This document shows positions 6,969 to 15,930 of a stretch of DNA of 64,000 nt, in pieces; position 1 is the first letter of the stretch, and the number at the start of each line of letters is the position of its first letter. The notes below the pieces were generated by a model. That model ran no database searches. It was not told the DNA's origin and saw nothing but the letters and a program-made list of their open reading frames with translations. The position numbers and the translations under genes are program-made. The DNA comes from Ectopseudomonas guguanensis (GTDB lineage: Bacteria > Pseudomonadota > Gammaproteobacteria > Pseudomonadales > Pseudomonadaceae). Location of the stretch: NCBI RefSeq assembly GCF_900104265.1, contig NZ_FNJJ01000003.1, positions 102,672 through 166,671 of the forward strand, written 5' to 3'.

Positions 6969-9377
6969 TTACCACTTGTAGTCGATGCTCGCGGTGACCC
7001 GGCGCGGGTCGCCGGCATAGCAGTAGAAGCCATCGCAGGTGGCCAGGTATTCCTTGTCGAACAGGTTGGTGGCGTTGAGCGATACGCTGGCACCACGCAG
7101 GCTGGCATCGAGCTGACCGAGGTCGTAGCGCACGGCAGCGTCGTAGACGGTGTAGGCGCTGCTATGGCCGTCGGAGGCATCGCGCACGAAACCCAGGTTG
7201 CCGACGGCGATGTTGTCGGTGGAGCCGACGAAGCGGGCGCCGAAGCCAACGCCGAATCCGGCCAGCATGCCCTGATTCCAGTCATAGTCGGCCCAGATCG
7301 AGGCCTGGTGTTCCGGCGTGAGAGGCAGGGCGCGGTTCTTGTCGCGCGGGTCGCCAACCTTGGTCATCTTGCTGTTGGTGTAGGTGTAGGAGGCCGTCAG
7401 GCTGAGGTTCTCGGTGAGGCTGCCGGTGGCCTCCAGCTCCAGGCCGCGTACCTCTACCTCGCTCACCGGTTCGCTGGCGCCGGCGATATTGGTGGTCACG
7501 ATGTTCTGCCGCTTCAGGTCATAGACCGCGGCGGTCAGCAGCATGTCGCTGCCCGGCGGTTGGTACTTGATGCCCAGTTCGTACTGCTTGCCGGTACTGG
7601 GTTTGAACGCGGCGCCGCCGTTGCCGCCCGCTTCGGCCTGGAAGGATTCGGCGTAGGACACATAAGGCGTGAAGCCAGAGTCGAAGACGTAGCTCAGCGC
7701 GGCGTTGCCGCTGAACTGGCTGTCGCGGCGGCTGTCCTTGGCGTCATTGGCGTTGTAGAACACCGAGTCGGTATCCAGCCGATCCCAGCGGCCACCCAGG
7801 GTCAGGCGCCAGGCGTCGAGGGCGATCTGATCCTGCAGGTAGAGGCCGGTGTTCCGGCGCTTCTGGTTGTAGTCCTGGAAGGCGGTGTAGGCGACACCAC
7901 TGAAGTCCTGGCCATAGATCGGGTTGATGATATTGCTGCTCGGGGCGCTGCCATACAGCCAGCGGTAATCGGTATTGACGCGCAGATAATCCACGCCCAG
8001 CAGCAAGGTATGGGTCAGCGCGCCCGTATGGAAGTCAGCCTGGAAATTGTTATCCATGGCGAAGTGGCTGATGTTCTCGTCGTACACATTGGCGCCGCGC
8101 GCAACCGTGCCGTCGTCAGCGACCGCGGTAGCCCAACCGCCAGCCGTGATGATCTGGTTATCCAGCTCGAGCTTGCTGTAGCGCAGGTTCTGATTGAACT
8201 GCCAGATATCGTTGATGCGGTGCTCGAAGGCGTAGCCGAGGGCATAGAAGGTCTTGTCGTAGAACTCCCAGTCGGGGTCGCCGAGGTTCTTGTTGTAGTC
8301 GATCTTGCCGGCCGGCGTGCCCAGCTTGGTGCCTTGCAGGGGCAGGAACTGGCTGGTGCCGCCGGTATCGTCGCGATTGAACTGGCCGAGGAAGGTAAGC
8401 CTGGTATTGTCGTCGATGTTCCAGGTCAGGCTGGGTGCGAGGTTGAAGCGCTGGTCATCCATATGCTCGATGACCGTGCCGCTGTCACGACCCACGCCAC
8501 TGAAACGGTAGAGAAAACGGCCATCGTCATCGATCTTGCCGGTGCTGTCGAAGCTGATCTGCTTGTGCTGGTAGTTGCCGACTTGCACCTGTACTTCATG
8601 GCTGCTTTCGGCCTGTGGGCGACGGCTGACGGCGTCAACCAGGCCGCCGGGCGGGGTCTGGCCATAGACCGAGGAGGCCGGGCCGCGCAGTACGGCGACG
8701 CGCTCCAGGTTCCAGGTCTCCAGTTTGGGCATGGTGTAGCTGCCCTTGGGCAGTGGCAGGCCGTCGAGCAACTGAATCGGTTCGAAGCCGCGGATCTTCA
8801 TCCAGTCGGCGCGGCTGTCGCTGCCATAGCTGCTGGCGATCACGCCGGGCATGTAGCGCACCGCATCGTCCAGGTTCTGCACCTTGCGATCCTGCATCTG
8901 CTCACGGGTGGCAACCGAGATGGAGCGTGGCGTCTCCAGAAGCGGCGTGTCGGTCTTGGTGCCGGTTGCCGTGCGGCTGGCCAGGTAGCCGCGGGTCGGG
9001 CCCCAGGCCGTTTCGGCGGCCTGTTCGCTGGCGGTAACGGTCACGTCGGGCAGCGCCACCGCCGATTCGGCGGCAGGCACCAGGCTGTAGACGCCAGCGC
9101 CGTTGCTCTGCAGTTGCAGACCGGTGCCGCGCAGGGCGTGGTTGAGCGCGTCGACGGCTTGCAGATCACCTTGCACCGGCGCCGAGCGTTTGCCCTCGGT
9201 CAGCGCCGGGTCGATGCTCAGGGTCACGCCAGCCTGGCTGGCGATTTGGTTGAGCGTGGCGGCCAGGGGGCCGGCGGGCAGCTGATAGGGCTCGGCATGA
9301 GCCAGTCCCACCTGGCCGGCGAAAGCGATGGTCAGCGCCAGCAGAGTGCGGCGGAAGGGAGCAGCGGTGGAGGACAT
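6969..9377 (-). CDS. TonB-dependent siderophore receptor with N-terminal STN signalling domain
   Basis: Outer-membrane ferric-siderophore receptor of the FpvA/FoxA/PupB transducer type, 802 residues. It has a signal peptide ending near GLAHA. Next comes an STN (secretin/TonB short N-terminal) domain at about 30-105 (LPAGPLAATLNQIASQAGV). The plug follows, with RSISVATREQMQDRKV and LRGPASSVYGQTPPGG, then a 22-strand barrel ending in the aromatic VTASIDYKW. AGGAGAAG precedes the ATG. The STN domain and the upstream fecR and ECF sigma genes show a cell-surface signalling system in which ligand binding reports to FecR. The siderophore is not identifiable from sequence. Confidence 0.94.
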   Translation of the reverse strand: MSSTAAPFRRTLLALTIAFAGQVGLAHAEPYQLPAGPLAATLNQIASQAGVTLSIDPALTEGKRSAPVQGDLQAVDALNHALRGTGLQLQSNGAGVYSLVPAAESAVALPDVTVTASEQAAETAWGPTRGYLASRTATGTKTDTPLLETPRSISVATREQMQDRKVQNLDDAVRYMPGVIASSYGSDSRADWMKIRGFEPIQLLDGLPLPKGSYTMPKLETWNLERVAVLRGPASSVYGQTPPGGLVDAVSRRPQAESSHEVQVQVGNYQHKQISFDSTGKIDDDGRFLYRFSGVGRDSGTVIEHMDDQRFNLAPSLTWNIDDNTRLTFLGQFNRDDTGGTSQFLPLQGTKLGTPAGKIDYNKNLGDPDWEFYDKTFYALGYAFEHRINDIWQFNQNLRYSKLELDNQIITAGGWATAVADDGTVARGANVYDENISHFAMDNNFQADFHTGALTHTLLLGVDYLRVNTDYRWLYGSAPSSNIINPIYGQDFSGVAYTAFQDYNQKRRNTGLYLQDQIALDAWRLTLGGRWDRLDTDSVFYNANDAKDSRRDSQFSGNAALSYVFDSGFTPYVSYAESFQAEAGGNGGAAFKPSTGKQYELGIKYQPPGSDMLLTAAVYDLKRQNIVTTNIAGASEPVSEVEVRGLELEATGSLTENLSLTASYTYTNSKMTKVGDPRDKNRALPLTPEHQASIWADYDWNQGMLAGFGVGFGARFVGSTDNIAVGNLGFVRDASDGHSSAYTVYDAAVRYDLGQLDASLRGASVSLNATNLFDKEYLATCDGFYCYAGDPRRVTASIDYKW

Positions 9378-9455
9378 TGCGAACTTCTCCTAAGAGGTAA
9401 TGTATCTCAATGTCCTTTTGCCGAAGCAAAAATGAAAAGTGACAGGGGCGGCGGA

Positions 9456-10412
9456 TTATTTTTCTGCCGGCACGACGCGCGTCCACCAGGGGCCGATCTG
9501 CTCGATGCGCACCGGCAGGCTCGGTGGCAGTGCGGCCAGGGCCTTGTCGCTGTCGTGCAGCGGGAAGCTGCCGCTGATACGCAAGCCGGCCAGGCTCGGG
9601 TCGAGGCCCAGGTAGCCGCTACGGTATTCGCCGAGTTGATCGATAAGGCGCTGCAGCGGCAGGTTGTCCGCCACCAGCATGCCGCGACTCCAGGCATCGG
9701 CGCCGATGGGCGCGGGGCTGCTGTCGCTGAGCTGCCGGCTGTCCATGCGCACCTGCTCGCCACTCTGGATGATGCGCTCCTGCGCAGCGGAGAGCGGCCG
9801 CGCAGCCACAGCCGACTGCAGGACGATCAGCTCGGTGGCGTCTCCATCGCGACGCACCAGAAAGCGCGTCCCCAGGGCGCGCAGGCGGCCCTGCGCCGTC
9901 TCCACGACGAACGGACGCGCATCGCCCTTGGCGGTCTGGATCAGGATTTCGCCGCTGAGCAGTACCAGGCGGCGCTCGTCGTCGTCGAACGCCACGTCCA
10001 GCGCGCTGCGGCTGTTGAGGCGGATCTGGCTGCGGTCGGCGAGCAGCAGGTCGCGCTGTTCCCCGGCAGCGGTGCGATAGTCGGCAAGGTAGTCGCCCAG
10101 CGGGCGCTGCTGAGCCAGCAAGGCCAGGGCGACGCCGCTTGCCAGCAGCAGGGCCAGGGCATCGCCTCCCAGGCGTCGCAGGCTGCGACGCCGCTGGCCG
10201 CCTTGCAGCAGGGCGCGGCGGGCCGGCGCTGGGGTGGCGGCGGCGAGTTGCTGGTCGATGCCGCCGAGCCTGCGCCAGACCAGGCCATGCTCGGGATGGG
10301 CCGCCAACCAGCGGGCGAAATCCTGGCGTTGCTGTTCGCTGGCCTCGCCGGAGTCCAGGCACAGCTGCCAGGCAATGGCCTCATCCAGGGCGCGCGCCGA
10401 TACCCGGTTCAT
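9456..10412 (-). CDS. FecR-family anti-sigma / sigma regulator
   Basis: 318-residue inner-membrane regulator. It has an N-terminal cytoplasmic DUF4880 domain (LDEAIAWQLCLDSGEAS...FARWLAAHPEH), one hydrophobic segment (about residues 85-103, ALALLLASGVALALLAQ), a periplasmic FecR domain (YRTAAGEQRDLLLADRSQIRLN) and a C-terminal DUF4974-like part. It receives the signal from the receptor's STN domain and controls the ECF sigma factor. The ATG at 10412 overlaps the sigma gene stop by four bases (ATGA), so translation is coupled. The frame is open a little further upstream but without support. Confidence 0.92.
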   Translation of the reverse strand: MNRVSARALDEAIAWQLCLDSGEASEQQRQDFARWLAAHPEHGLVWRRLGGIDQQLAAATPAPARRALLQGGQRRRSLRRLGGDALALLLASGVALALLAQQRPLGDYLADYRTAAGEQRDLLLADRSQIRLNSRSALDVAFDDDERRLVLLSGEILIQTAKGDARPFVVETAQGRLRALGTRFLVRRDGDATELIVLQSAVAARPLSAAQERIIQSGEQVRMDSRQLSDSSPAPIGADAWSRGMLVADNLPLQRLIDQLGEYRSGYLGLDPSLAGLRISGSFPLHDSDKALAALPPSLPVRIEQIGPWWTRVVPAEK

Positions 10413-10933
10413 TGCGGCGCTCCATACAGCGCGATGTAGCACTGGCGCAGGCCCTGGGCGAGGTACTGGCGCACCCGCGAGGGCGACACGCCGAGACGCT
10501 CGGCGATCTCGGCATGGCCGAGACCGTCCAGGCGGTTGTAGAGGAAGGCGGCGCGCGCCTTGCTCGACAGGTGTCCGAGCAGACGATCGATCTCGCTCAG
10601 CTGTTCCAGCGCCAGCGCCTGTTCCTCGGGGCTCGGTTGCAGGGCCTCGGGGGCCAGAGCGAGTTCTTCGAGATAGGCGCGCTCCAGCGCACTGCGGCGG
10701 AACTGGTCGATCAGCAGGCCCCTGGCGATGGTGGTGAGCAAGGCACGAGGTTCACGCGGGCTGTGCAGGTCCGGGCGGCCGAGCAGGCGCACGAAGGTGT
10801 CCTGACTCAGATCTTCGGCGCGCTGCGTGCAATTCAGACTTTTGCGCAGCCAGCCGAACAGCCAGTCGCGATGGTCGCGGTAAAGCAGGCCGACCAACTG
10901 CTGATTGCTGGAATCCTGAACCGACACGCGCAC
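10409..10933 (-). CDS. FecI-type ECF sigma-70 factor
   Basis: RNA polymerase sigma factor of the extracytoplasmic iron-starvation group, about 174 residues. Region 2 reads LYRDHRDWLFGWLRKSLNCTQRAEDLSQDTFVRLL, and region 4 reads LSSKARAAFLYNRLDGLGHAEIAERLGVSPSRVRQYLAQGL. The start is a GTG: either 10933, or 10927, which has GAGG at better spacing. It should transcribe the receptor gene and possibly fecR. A Fur-box-like site lies 23 bases upstream (10956-10974), consistent with derepression under iron limitation. Confidence 0.93.
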   Translation of the reverse strand: MRVSVQDSSNQQLVGLLYRDHRDWLFGWLRKSLNCTQRAEDLSQDTFVRLLGRPDLHSPREPRALLTTIARGLLIDQFRRSALERAYLEELALAPEALQPSPEEQALALEQLSEIDRLLGHLSSKARAAFLYNRLDGLGHAEIAERLGVSPSRVRQYLAQGLRQCYIALYGAPQ

Positions 10934-10955
10934 CTCGCGAGATCTAAGTTAAGGT

Positions 10956-10974
10956 GATAATGATTCGCATATGA
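10956..10974 (-). promoter_or_regulatory. Putative Fur box upstream of the ECF sigma gene
   Basis: GATAATGATTCGCATATGA matches the 19-base consensus GATAATGATAATCATTATC at 12 positions. The left nine bases are perfect and CAT in the right half is kept. It lies directly before the sigma gene in the expected position for Fur repression. The right half is poor, so binding is inferred. Confidence 0.6.
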
Positions 10975-11123
10975 TTGCAGAGGTCATGGTTGCGCGCAAT
11001 TGCCGAAATGACCGGCGGTGCAGGGGAATGCAAGGGGGGAGGCTGAATCGGCAGGAGCAGCGTTGCTCGCGAACAAGAGGCTTCGCCAGCAACGCTGCTA
11101 GGAGTGGGACATGGCGGCGGTGG

Positions 11124-11645
11124 CTACGTACGTTCGTGGCGGCTGCGGGCCAGGGCGTGATTGACGGCCAGCCAGCCCTGTACGGCTTCTTCTCCCATTT
11201 CGCTGAACACCCGCTGCAGCAGTCGCGCCTGCTCGCGACGCAGGGCCTGTTCCAGCTTGGCGCCTTCGGCGGTGAAGCCGAGCAGGCGTTTGCGCTTGTC
11301 GTCTTCTGCCGCCTCGCTCTGCACCAGGTGCATCTCCATCAGCTGGCGCAGCGGCGTGTTCAGCGCCTGCTTGCTCACGCCCAGGTAGCCCAGCAGCTCC
11401 TTCATGCTCAGCCCGGGATACTTGGCGATGAAGAACAGGATGCGGTGGTGCACCCGCGACAGGCCGCGCCTGGCCAGCATCTCGTCGGGCTTGGCGGTGA
11501 AGGCCTGGTAGCCGAAGAAGAAGGCCTCCATGGCCGCCTGCTGCACGGCGGGGCTCTTCATCGCCTGCCACCCGGTGCGGCCACCCTGCGGGCCGTCGCT
11601 GGGCGAGGTCAAAAATTTCTCGGGGAAATTTTTTAGGTCAGTCAT
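11124..11645 (-). CDS. MarR-family winged-helix transcriptional regulator
   Basis: 173-residue DNA-binding protein. The central winged helix reads LSRVHHRILFFIAKYPGLSMKELLGYLGVSKQALNTPLRQLMEMHLV, followed by the wing (DDKRKRLLGFTAEG) and C-terminal dimerisation helices. The first 25 residues are a non-conserved tail. It is divergent from the aminotransferase at 11729 with an 83-base shared gap containing GTCAA-5-TTGAC, so it probably controls that gene and itself. The ligand is unknown. Confidence 0.88.
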   Translation of the reverse strand: MTDLKNFPEKFLTSPSDGPQGGRTGWQAMKSPAVQQAAMEAFFFGYQAFTAKPDEMLARRGLSRVHHRILFFIAKYPGLSMKELLGYLGVSKQALNTPLRQLMEMHLVQSEAAEDDKRKRLLGFTAEGAKLEQALRREQARLLQRVFSEMGEEAVQGWLAVNHALARSRHERT

Positions 11646-11678
11646 ATTGACGTATCTCTGGGCGGCGTCGTAGTTTCG

Positions 11679-11693
11679 GTCAAGCAGTTTGAC
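11679..11693. promoter_or_regulatory. Candidate MarR operator overlapping a -35 element
   Basis: GTCAAGCAGTTTGAC is an inverted repeat with 5-base arms and a 5-base spacer, in the middle of the divergent gap. Its right arm is part of TTGACT, a good -35 hexamer for the rightward aminotransferase gene. Regulation by the adjacent MarR protein is an inference from position. Confidence 0.45.
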
Positions 11694-11728
11694 TTAATTC
11701 CAATGACATTTGCACCCCAGGACATCCC

Positions 11729-12886
11729 ATGGCCTTCTCCGAACGCATCGCCCGCCTGAAAAGCTCCCTGATCCGTGAAATTCTCGCCGCGGCGCAGCGT
11801 CCGGAGGTGATGTCCTTCGCCGGTGGGCTGCCGGCCGAGCCGATGCTGCCGAAGGTGGACTGGGCCGAGATGCCGGCGAGCATGGGCCAGTACGGCATGA
11901 GCGAGGGCGAGCCGGCGCTGCGCGAAGCCATCGCCGCCGAAGCGCGGGCCCTGGGCGTGCCCTGCGAGGCCAGCCAGGTGCTGATCGTCAGCGGCTCGCA
12001 GCAGACGCTGGATCTGGCCTCCAAGCTGTTCATCGATCCGGGCACCGAGGTGCTGCTCGAGGCGCCGACCTACCTGGCCGCGCTGCAGGCCTTCCAGCTG
12101 TTCGGCGCCGCTTGCATCAGCGTGCCGCAGGAGGCCGATGGCCCCGAGCTGGCCGCGCTGCGCCAGCGTCTGGAAACGCACCAGCCGGCTTTCGCCTACC
12201 TGATTCCGACCTTCCAGAATCCGTCCGGCACCCGTTACAGCGAAGCCAAGCGCGAAGCGGTGGCGGCGCTGCTCGACGAGTTCGGCGTGACCCTGATCGA
12301 GGACGAGCCGTACCGCGAGCTGGTGTTCGACGCCGGCAGCGCCACGCCCATCGTCAGCCGCCTGCAGAAGGCCAGCTGGATCTACACCGGCACCGTTTCC
12401 AAGACCCTGCTGCCGGGCCTGCGCGTCGGCTACCTGATCGCCACCAAGGACCTGTACCCGCACCTGCTGCGCCTGAAGCAGTCGGCCGACCTGCACACCA
12501 ACCGCATCGGTCAGTGGCAGGCGCTGCAGTGGCTGGGCAGCGAGCAGTACCGTGGCCACCTGGCCGAGCTGCGCGATTTCTACCGCATCCGCCGCGACGC
12601 CATGCAGGCCGCGCTGCTGGAACACTTCGGCGAACTGGCCGAGTGGCAGATCCCGCAGGGCGGGCTGTTCTTCTGGCTGACCCTCAAGCAGCCGCTGGAT
12701 ACCCGCACGCTGCTCGATGCGGCGCTGGCGCAGAACGTCGCCTTCATGCCGGGCGAGCCGTTCTTCATCGACCCGGATGCCAACCCCGGCCACCTGCGAC
12801 TGAACTTCAGCCATGTGGCGCCGGAGCGCCTGGGCGAGGGGCTGCGCCGGCTGGCGGCGGTGATTCAAGAGGCGCAGGCGAAGTAG
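11729..12886 (+). CDS. PLP-dependent aminotransferase (class I/II, MocR/LysN-like without HTH)
   Basis: 385 residues, fold type I aminotransferase. Motifs are FAGGLPAEPMLP near the start, YGMSEGEPALREAIA, the cofactor-binding SGSQQTLDLASKLF, the substrate-side YLIPTFQNPSGTRYS, LIEDEPYRELVF, the PLP lysine in TVSKTLLPGLRVGYL, and a closing HLRLNFSH. The pattern matches 2-aminoadipate/aromatic aminotransferases related to the catalytic half of MocR regulators, but there is no winged helix. The amino donor is not predictable. It is divergent from a MarR regulator. Confidence 0.88.
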   Translation: MAFSERIARLKSSLIREILAAAQRPEVMSFAGGLPAEPMLPKVDWAEMPASMGQYGMSEGEPALREAIAAEARALGVPCEASQVLIVSGSQQTLDLASKLFIDPGTEVLLEAPTYLAALQAFQLFGAACISVPQEADGPELAALRQRLETHQPAFAYLIPTFQNPSGTRYSEAKREAVAALLDEFGVTLIEDEPYRELVFDAGSATPIVSRLQKASWIYTGTVSKTLLPGLRVGYLIATKDLYPHLLRLKQSADLHTNRIGQWQALQWLGSEQYRGHLAELRDFYRIRRDAMQAALLEHFGELAEWQIPQGGLFFWLTLKQPLDTRTLLDAALAQNVAFMPGEPFFIDPDANPGHLRLNFSHVAPERLGEGLRRLAAVIQEAQAK

Positions 12887-12991
12887 AGGTTTGTAGCGTA
12901 GGAGCAACTAGCTGGCGACGCTCTCGCTGCGGCGGATCGCCGGCGAGTCGGCTCCTACGAAAACACAGGGAAACTCGGGGAGGGCGATGCG

Positions 12992-13594
12992 ATGTACAAG
13001 GTCTACGGCGATTACCGGTCGGGCAACTGCTACAAGGTCAAGCTGATGCTGCATCTGCTCGGCAAACCCTACGAGTGGGTGCCGATCGACATTCTCAAGG
13101 GCGAAACGCAGAGCGAAGCCTTCCTGGCCAAGAACCCCAACGGCAAGATTCCGGTGCTGGAGCTGGACGACGGCACCTGCCTGTGGGAGTCCAACGCCAT
13201 CCTCAACTACCTCGCCGATGGTAGCGACTTCCTGCCCCGCGAGCCGCGCCTGCGCACCCAGGTGCTGCAGTGGCAGTTTTTCGAGCAGTACAGCCACGAG
13301 CCCTACGTTGCGGTGGCGCGTTTCATCCAGCTCTACCAGGGCATGCCCGAGGAGCGCCGCGAGGAGCATGCGCGCTGCCTGAAACTCGGCTACAAGGCCC
13401 TGAAGGTGATGGAAAAGCAGCTCGAACGCACGCCCTATCTGGTCGGCGAGCATTACTCCATCGCCGATATCGCCCTGTATGCCTACACCCACGTGGCCGA
13501 TGAGGGCGGTTTCAGCCTCGAAGCCTTCCCGGCCGTGCGCGCCTGGCTCGAGCGCGTGGCCAGTCATCCGCGTCATGTGACCATGCTGGGCTGA
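12992..13594 (+). CDS. Glutathione S-transferase family protein
   Basis: 200-residue cytosolic GST. The N-terminal thioredoxin-like domain starts MYKVYGDYRSGNCYKVKLML, with catalytic-type Ser/Cys near residues 10-12, followed by the cis-Pro/glutathione motif NGKIPVLELDDG and WESNAILNYLA. The all-helical C-terminal domain includes YLVGEHYSIADIALYAY (N-capping box). It is complete and of normal length. The substrate is unknown. The 105-base gap upstream contains a REP-like palindrome, so it is probably transcribed on its own. Confidence 0.9.
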   Translation: MYKVYGDYRSGNCYKVKLMLHLLGKPYEWVPIDILKGETQSEAFLAKNPNGKIPVLELDDGTCLWESNAILNYLADGSDFLPREPRLRTQVLQWQFFEQYSHEPYVAVARFIQLYQGMPEERREEHARCLKLGYKALKVMEKQLERTPYLVGEHYSIADIALYAYTHVADEGGFSLEAFPAVRAWLERVASHPRHVTMLG

Positions 13595-13656
13595 GCTGCC
13601 TGGCAGCTGTAACAGCCTCGACTAGAGTTTGGCGGTAGCCGTACGAGGGAGCCGCC

Positions 13657-15084
13657 ATGTCGGATGGAAGTCGCAAGCTGGGCCTGGGGTCGCTGACCGC
13701 GCTGGTGGTGGGCTCGATGGTCGGTGGCGGGATCTTCTCGCTGCCGCAGAACATCGCCGCGCGGGCCGATGTCGGCGCGGTGCTGATCGGCTGGGGGATT
13801 ACCGCGGTGGGCATGCTGGCGCTGGCCTTCGTGTTCCAGGGCCTGGCCAACCGCAAGCCGCAGCTCGATGGCGGGGTGTACGTCTACGCCAAGGCGGGCC
13901 TCGGCGATTACATGGGTTTTTCCTCGGCCTGGGGCTACTGGATCAGCGCCTGGCTGGGCAATGTCGGCTACTTCGTCCTGCTGTTCTCGACCCTGGGTTA
14001 CTTCTTCCCGGCCTTCGGCCAGGGCAACACGCCGCTGGCCATCGCCTGCGCCTCGGTGTTGCTGTGGTGCGTGCACGCCCTGGTGCTGCGCGGCATCAAG
14101 GAGGCGGCGCTGATCAACCTGATCACCACCGTGGCCAAGCTGGTGCCGATCCTGCTGTTCATCGTCATCGTCGGCCTGGCCTTCGACCGCGACATCTTCA
14201 CCCGTGACATCTGGGGGCGCAGCAATCCGCAATTCGGCGGCGTGCTGGAGCAGGTGCGCAACATGATGCTGGTCACGGTGTTCGTGTTCATCGGTATCGA
14301 GGGGGCGAGCGTGTACTCGTCGCGTGCCGAGCGCCGCCGCGATGTGGGCAAGGCCACGGTGATCGGTTTTCTCGGCGTGCTGGCACTTTTAATGCTGGTC
14401 AACCTGCTGTCGCTGGGGGTGATGAGCCAGCCCGAGCTGGCGGCGCTGCAGAACCCGTCCATGGCCGGAGTGCTGGAGCATGTGGTGGGGCGTTGGGGGG
14501 CGGTGCTGATCAGCATCGGCCTGGCGGTGTCCTTACTCGGTGCGCTGCTGTCCTGGGCGCTGCTGTGCGCCGAAATCCTCTTCGTCTCTGCCAAGGACGG
14601 CACCATGCCGGCCTTCCTGCACCGGGAGAATGCCAACCAGGTGCCGGTCAACGCGCTGTGGCTGACCAACGGCATGATCCAGCTGTTTCTGCTGATCACC
14701 CTGTTTTCCCAGGGCACCTACCTGTCGCTGATCTACCTCGCGTCGTCGATGATTCTGGTGCCCTACCTGTGGTCGGCGGTCTATGCGCTGTTGCTGGCGT
14801 TGCGCGGTGAAACCTATGAAGATCAGGCCGCGCTGCGCCGCAAGGATCTGGCCATCGGCCTGCTGGCGGTGGGTTACGCGATCTGGCTGTTGTATGCCGG
14901 TGGGGTCAAGTATCTGCTGCTGTCGGCGCTGCTCTACGCGCCGGGGGTGCTGCTGTTTCGCCAGGCCAAGCGCGAGCAGGGGCAGGTACTGTTCACCCGC
15001 TACGAATGGCCGATCTTCGCCGCCGTATTGCTGACCGCCGTGCTGGCCGGCTATGGCCTGTATGCCGGTCACCTGACACTGTAG
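13657..15084 (+). CDS. Basic amino acid/polyamine antiporter (APC superfamily, ArcD/YdgI-like)
   Basis: 475-residue inner-membrane protein with 12-13 predicted helices. TM1 carries the APC motif GSMVGGGIFSLPQNIA, followed by LDGGVYVYAKAGLGDYMGF and the amphipathic IKEAALINLITTVAKLVP. The pattern is that of the arginine/ornithine antiporter branch (ArcD, 2.A.3.2). No arginine deiminase genes are in the window, so arginine-ornithine exchange is only the most likely function. There is no ANR-type box upstream. Confidence 0.85.
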   Translation: MSDGSRKLGLGSLTALVVGSMVGGGIFSLPQNIAARADVGAVLIGWGITAVGMLALAFVFQGLANRKPQLDGGVYVYAKAGLGDYMGFSSAWGYWISAWLGNVGYFVLLFSTLGYFFPAFGQGNTPLAIACASVLLWCVHALVLRGIKEAALINLITTVAKLVPILLFIVIVGLAFDRDIFTRDIWGRSNPQFGGVLEQVRNMMLVTVFVFIGIEGASVYSSRAERRRDVGKATVIGFLGVLALLMLVNLLSLGVMSQPELAALQNPSMAGVLEHVVGRWGAVLISIGLAVSLLGALLSWALLCAEILFVSAKDGTMPAFLHRENANQVPVNALWLTNGMIQLFLLITLFSQGTYLSLIYLASSMILVPYLWSAVYALLLALRGETYEDQAALRRKDLAIGLLAVGYAIWLLYAGGVKYLLLSALLYAPGVLLFRQAKREQGQVLFTRYEWPIFAAVLLTAVLAGYGLYAGHLTL

Positions 15085-15152
15085 GGCTGGACAAAGCGGC
15101 CAGCGCGCGGATAATCCGCCCCATCGCCCTCTGACTCTGGCCTCGCTACCCC

Positions 15153-15557
15153 ATGCGCAAAACCCTGCGTACCGCCCTGATCTGGATACTGATGCTGGCC
15201 CTGCCGGCACAGGCCATGGCGGCGCTCGGCATGCAGTTGTGCGAGCAGGTGCATCGCAGCGGCGCCCTGCAGATCAGCGCCAGTCAGCACGGCGAGCACG
15301 GCATGCACCACGACATGGCGGCCGCCAGCGCACATGGCGCGCATCAGGACGCCGCCCCGGTTGCCAGCAACGATGCTCCCGCCGATGGCAGCCTCTGCAC
15401 CCTGTGCGCCTTCTGCGTCGGTGTCGCCGCGCCCAGCCAGCCGTTTCTGAACGACTCTGCCCTGCAAACCGTCGAGCCGGCTACAGCCTGGCCCGACCGC
15501 CTTATCGTCGGTCTGGCCGACACGCCCGAACGCCCCCCGCGTCTTTCTCTCGCCTGA
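15153..15557 (+). CDS. DUF2946-like, His-rich exported protein (copper operon)
   Basis: 134 residues with an N-terminal signal or anchor (TALIWILMLALPAQAMA) and a histidine/methionine-rich middle (HGEHGMHHDM, HGAHQD) that could bind copper. A Cys pair follows (LCTLCAFC), and the tail is proline/arginine-rich. The overall layout matches the DUF2946 family often found in copper and cobalt loci. It is first in a six-gene run ending in a CusF-like protein, so a periplasmic metal role is inferred. No enzyme motif is present. Confidence 0.7.
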   Translation: MRKTLRTALIWILMLALPAQAMAALGMQLCEQVHRSGALQISASQHGEHGMHHDMAAASAHGAHQDAAPVASNDAPADGSLCTLCAFCVGVAAPSQPFLNDSALQTVEPATAWPDRLIVGLADTPERPPRLSLA

Positions 15558-15630
15558 GCCCCTTGGTAGCGCCGTCCTGCGGCGCCTGTAGCTCACGCGG
15601 CCGCCTGGCCGCCGTACGCGAGAATACATC

Positions 15631-15930
15631 ATGACTTTGCATTCCCTTGCCGCAAGGCTGCTGGGCATCGCCGCCCTGGCGCTGCCCGGCATTCTGATGG
15701 CGGCCCAGCCCGATCCGCTGGACGCCAACGCCGCCGTGCCGGCGCAGGATTACCGTTCCCCTCTGCAAGACTACCGTGCCCAGGCCGACGAGCCGTTGCA
15801 GGACTGGCGCGCGGCCAACGACCTGGTCGGCCGTATCGGCGGCTGGCGCACCTACAGCATGGAAGGCTGGGAGCAGCCGGCCGAGCAGGGCGCCGAGCCC
15901 GTCGAGGGAGGTGGCCATGACCACCATTAA
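15631..15930 (+). CDS. Small exported protein with HDHH tail (copper operon)
   Basis: 99 residues. The signal peptide (LLGIAALALPGILMAA) is followed by a short soluble region with a repeated Q-D-YR / LQDWR pattern (AQDYRSP, LQDYRAQ, LQDWRAA), then GRIGGWRTYSMEGW and the C-terminus GGHDHH, a possible metal ligand. I know no named function. It overlaps the next gene by 14 bases and sits in a copper operon, which argues for a periplasmic accessory role. Confidence 0.72.
   Translation: MTLHSLAARLLGIAALALPGILMAAQPDPLDANAAVPAQDYRSPLQDYRAQADEPLQDWRAANDLVGRIGGWRTYSMEGWEQPAEQGAEPVEGGGHDHH

Noticed and set aside
7164..10439. A very long open frame (about 1090 codons) on the plus strand, antisense to the TonB receptor and fecR
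   Set aside because: It is the mirror of GC-rich coding DNA on the other strand. The minus strand genes have clear domains, signal peptide and ribosome sites; the antisense product has low complexity and no family match I can recognise.
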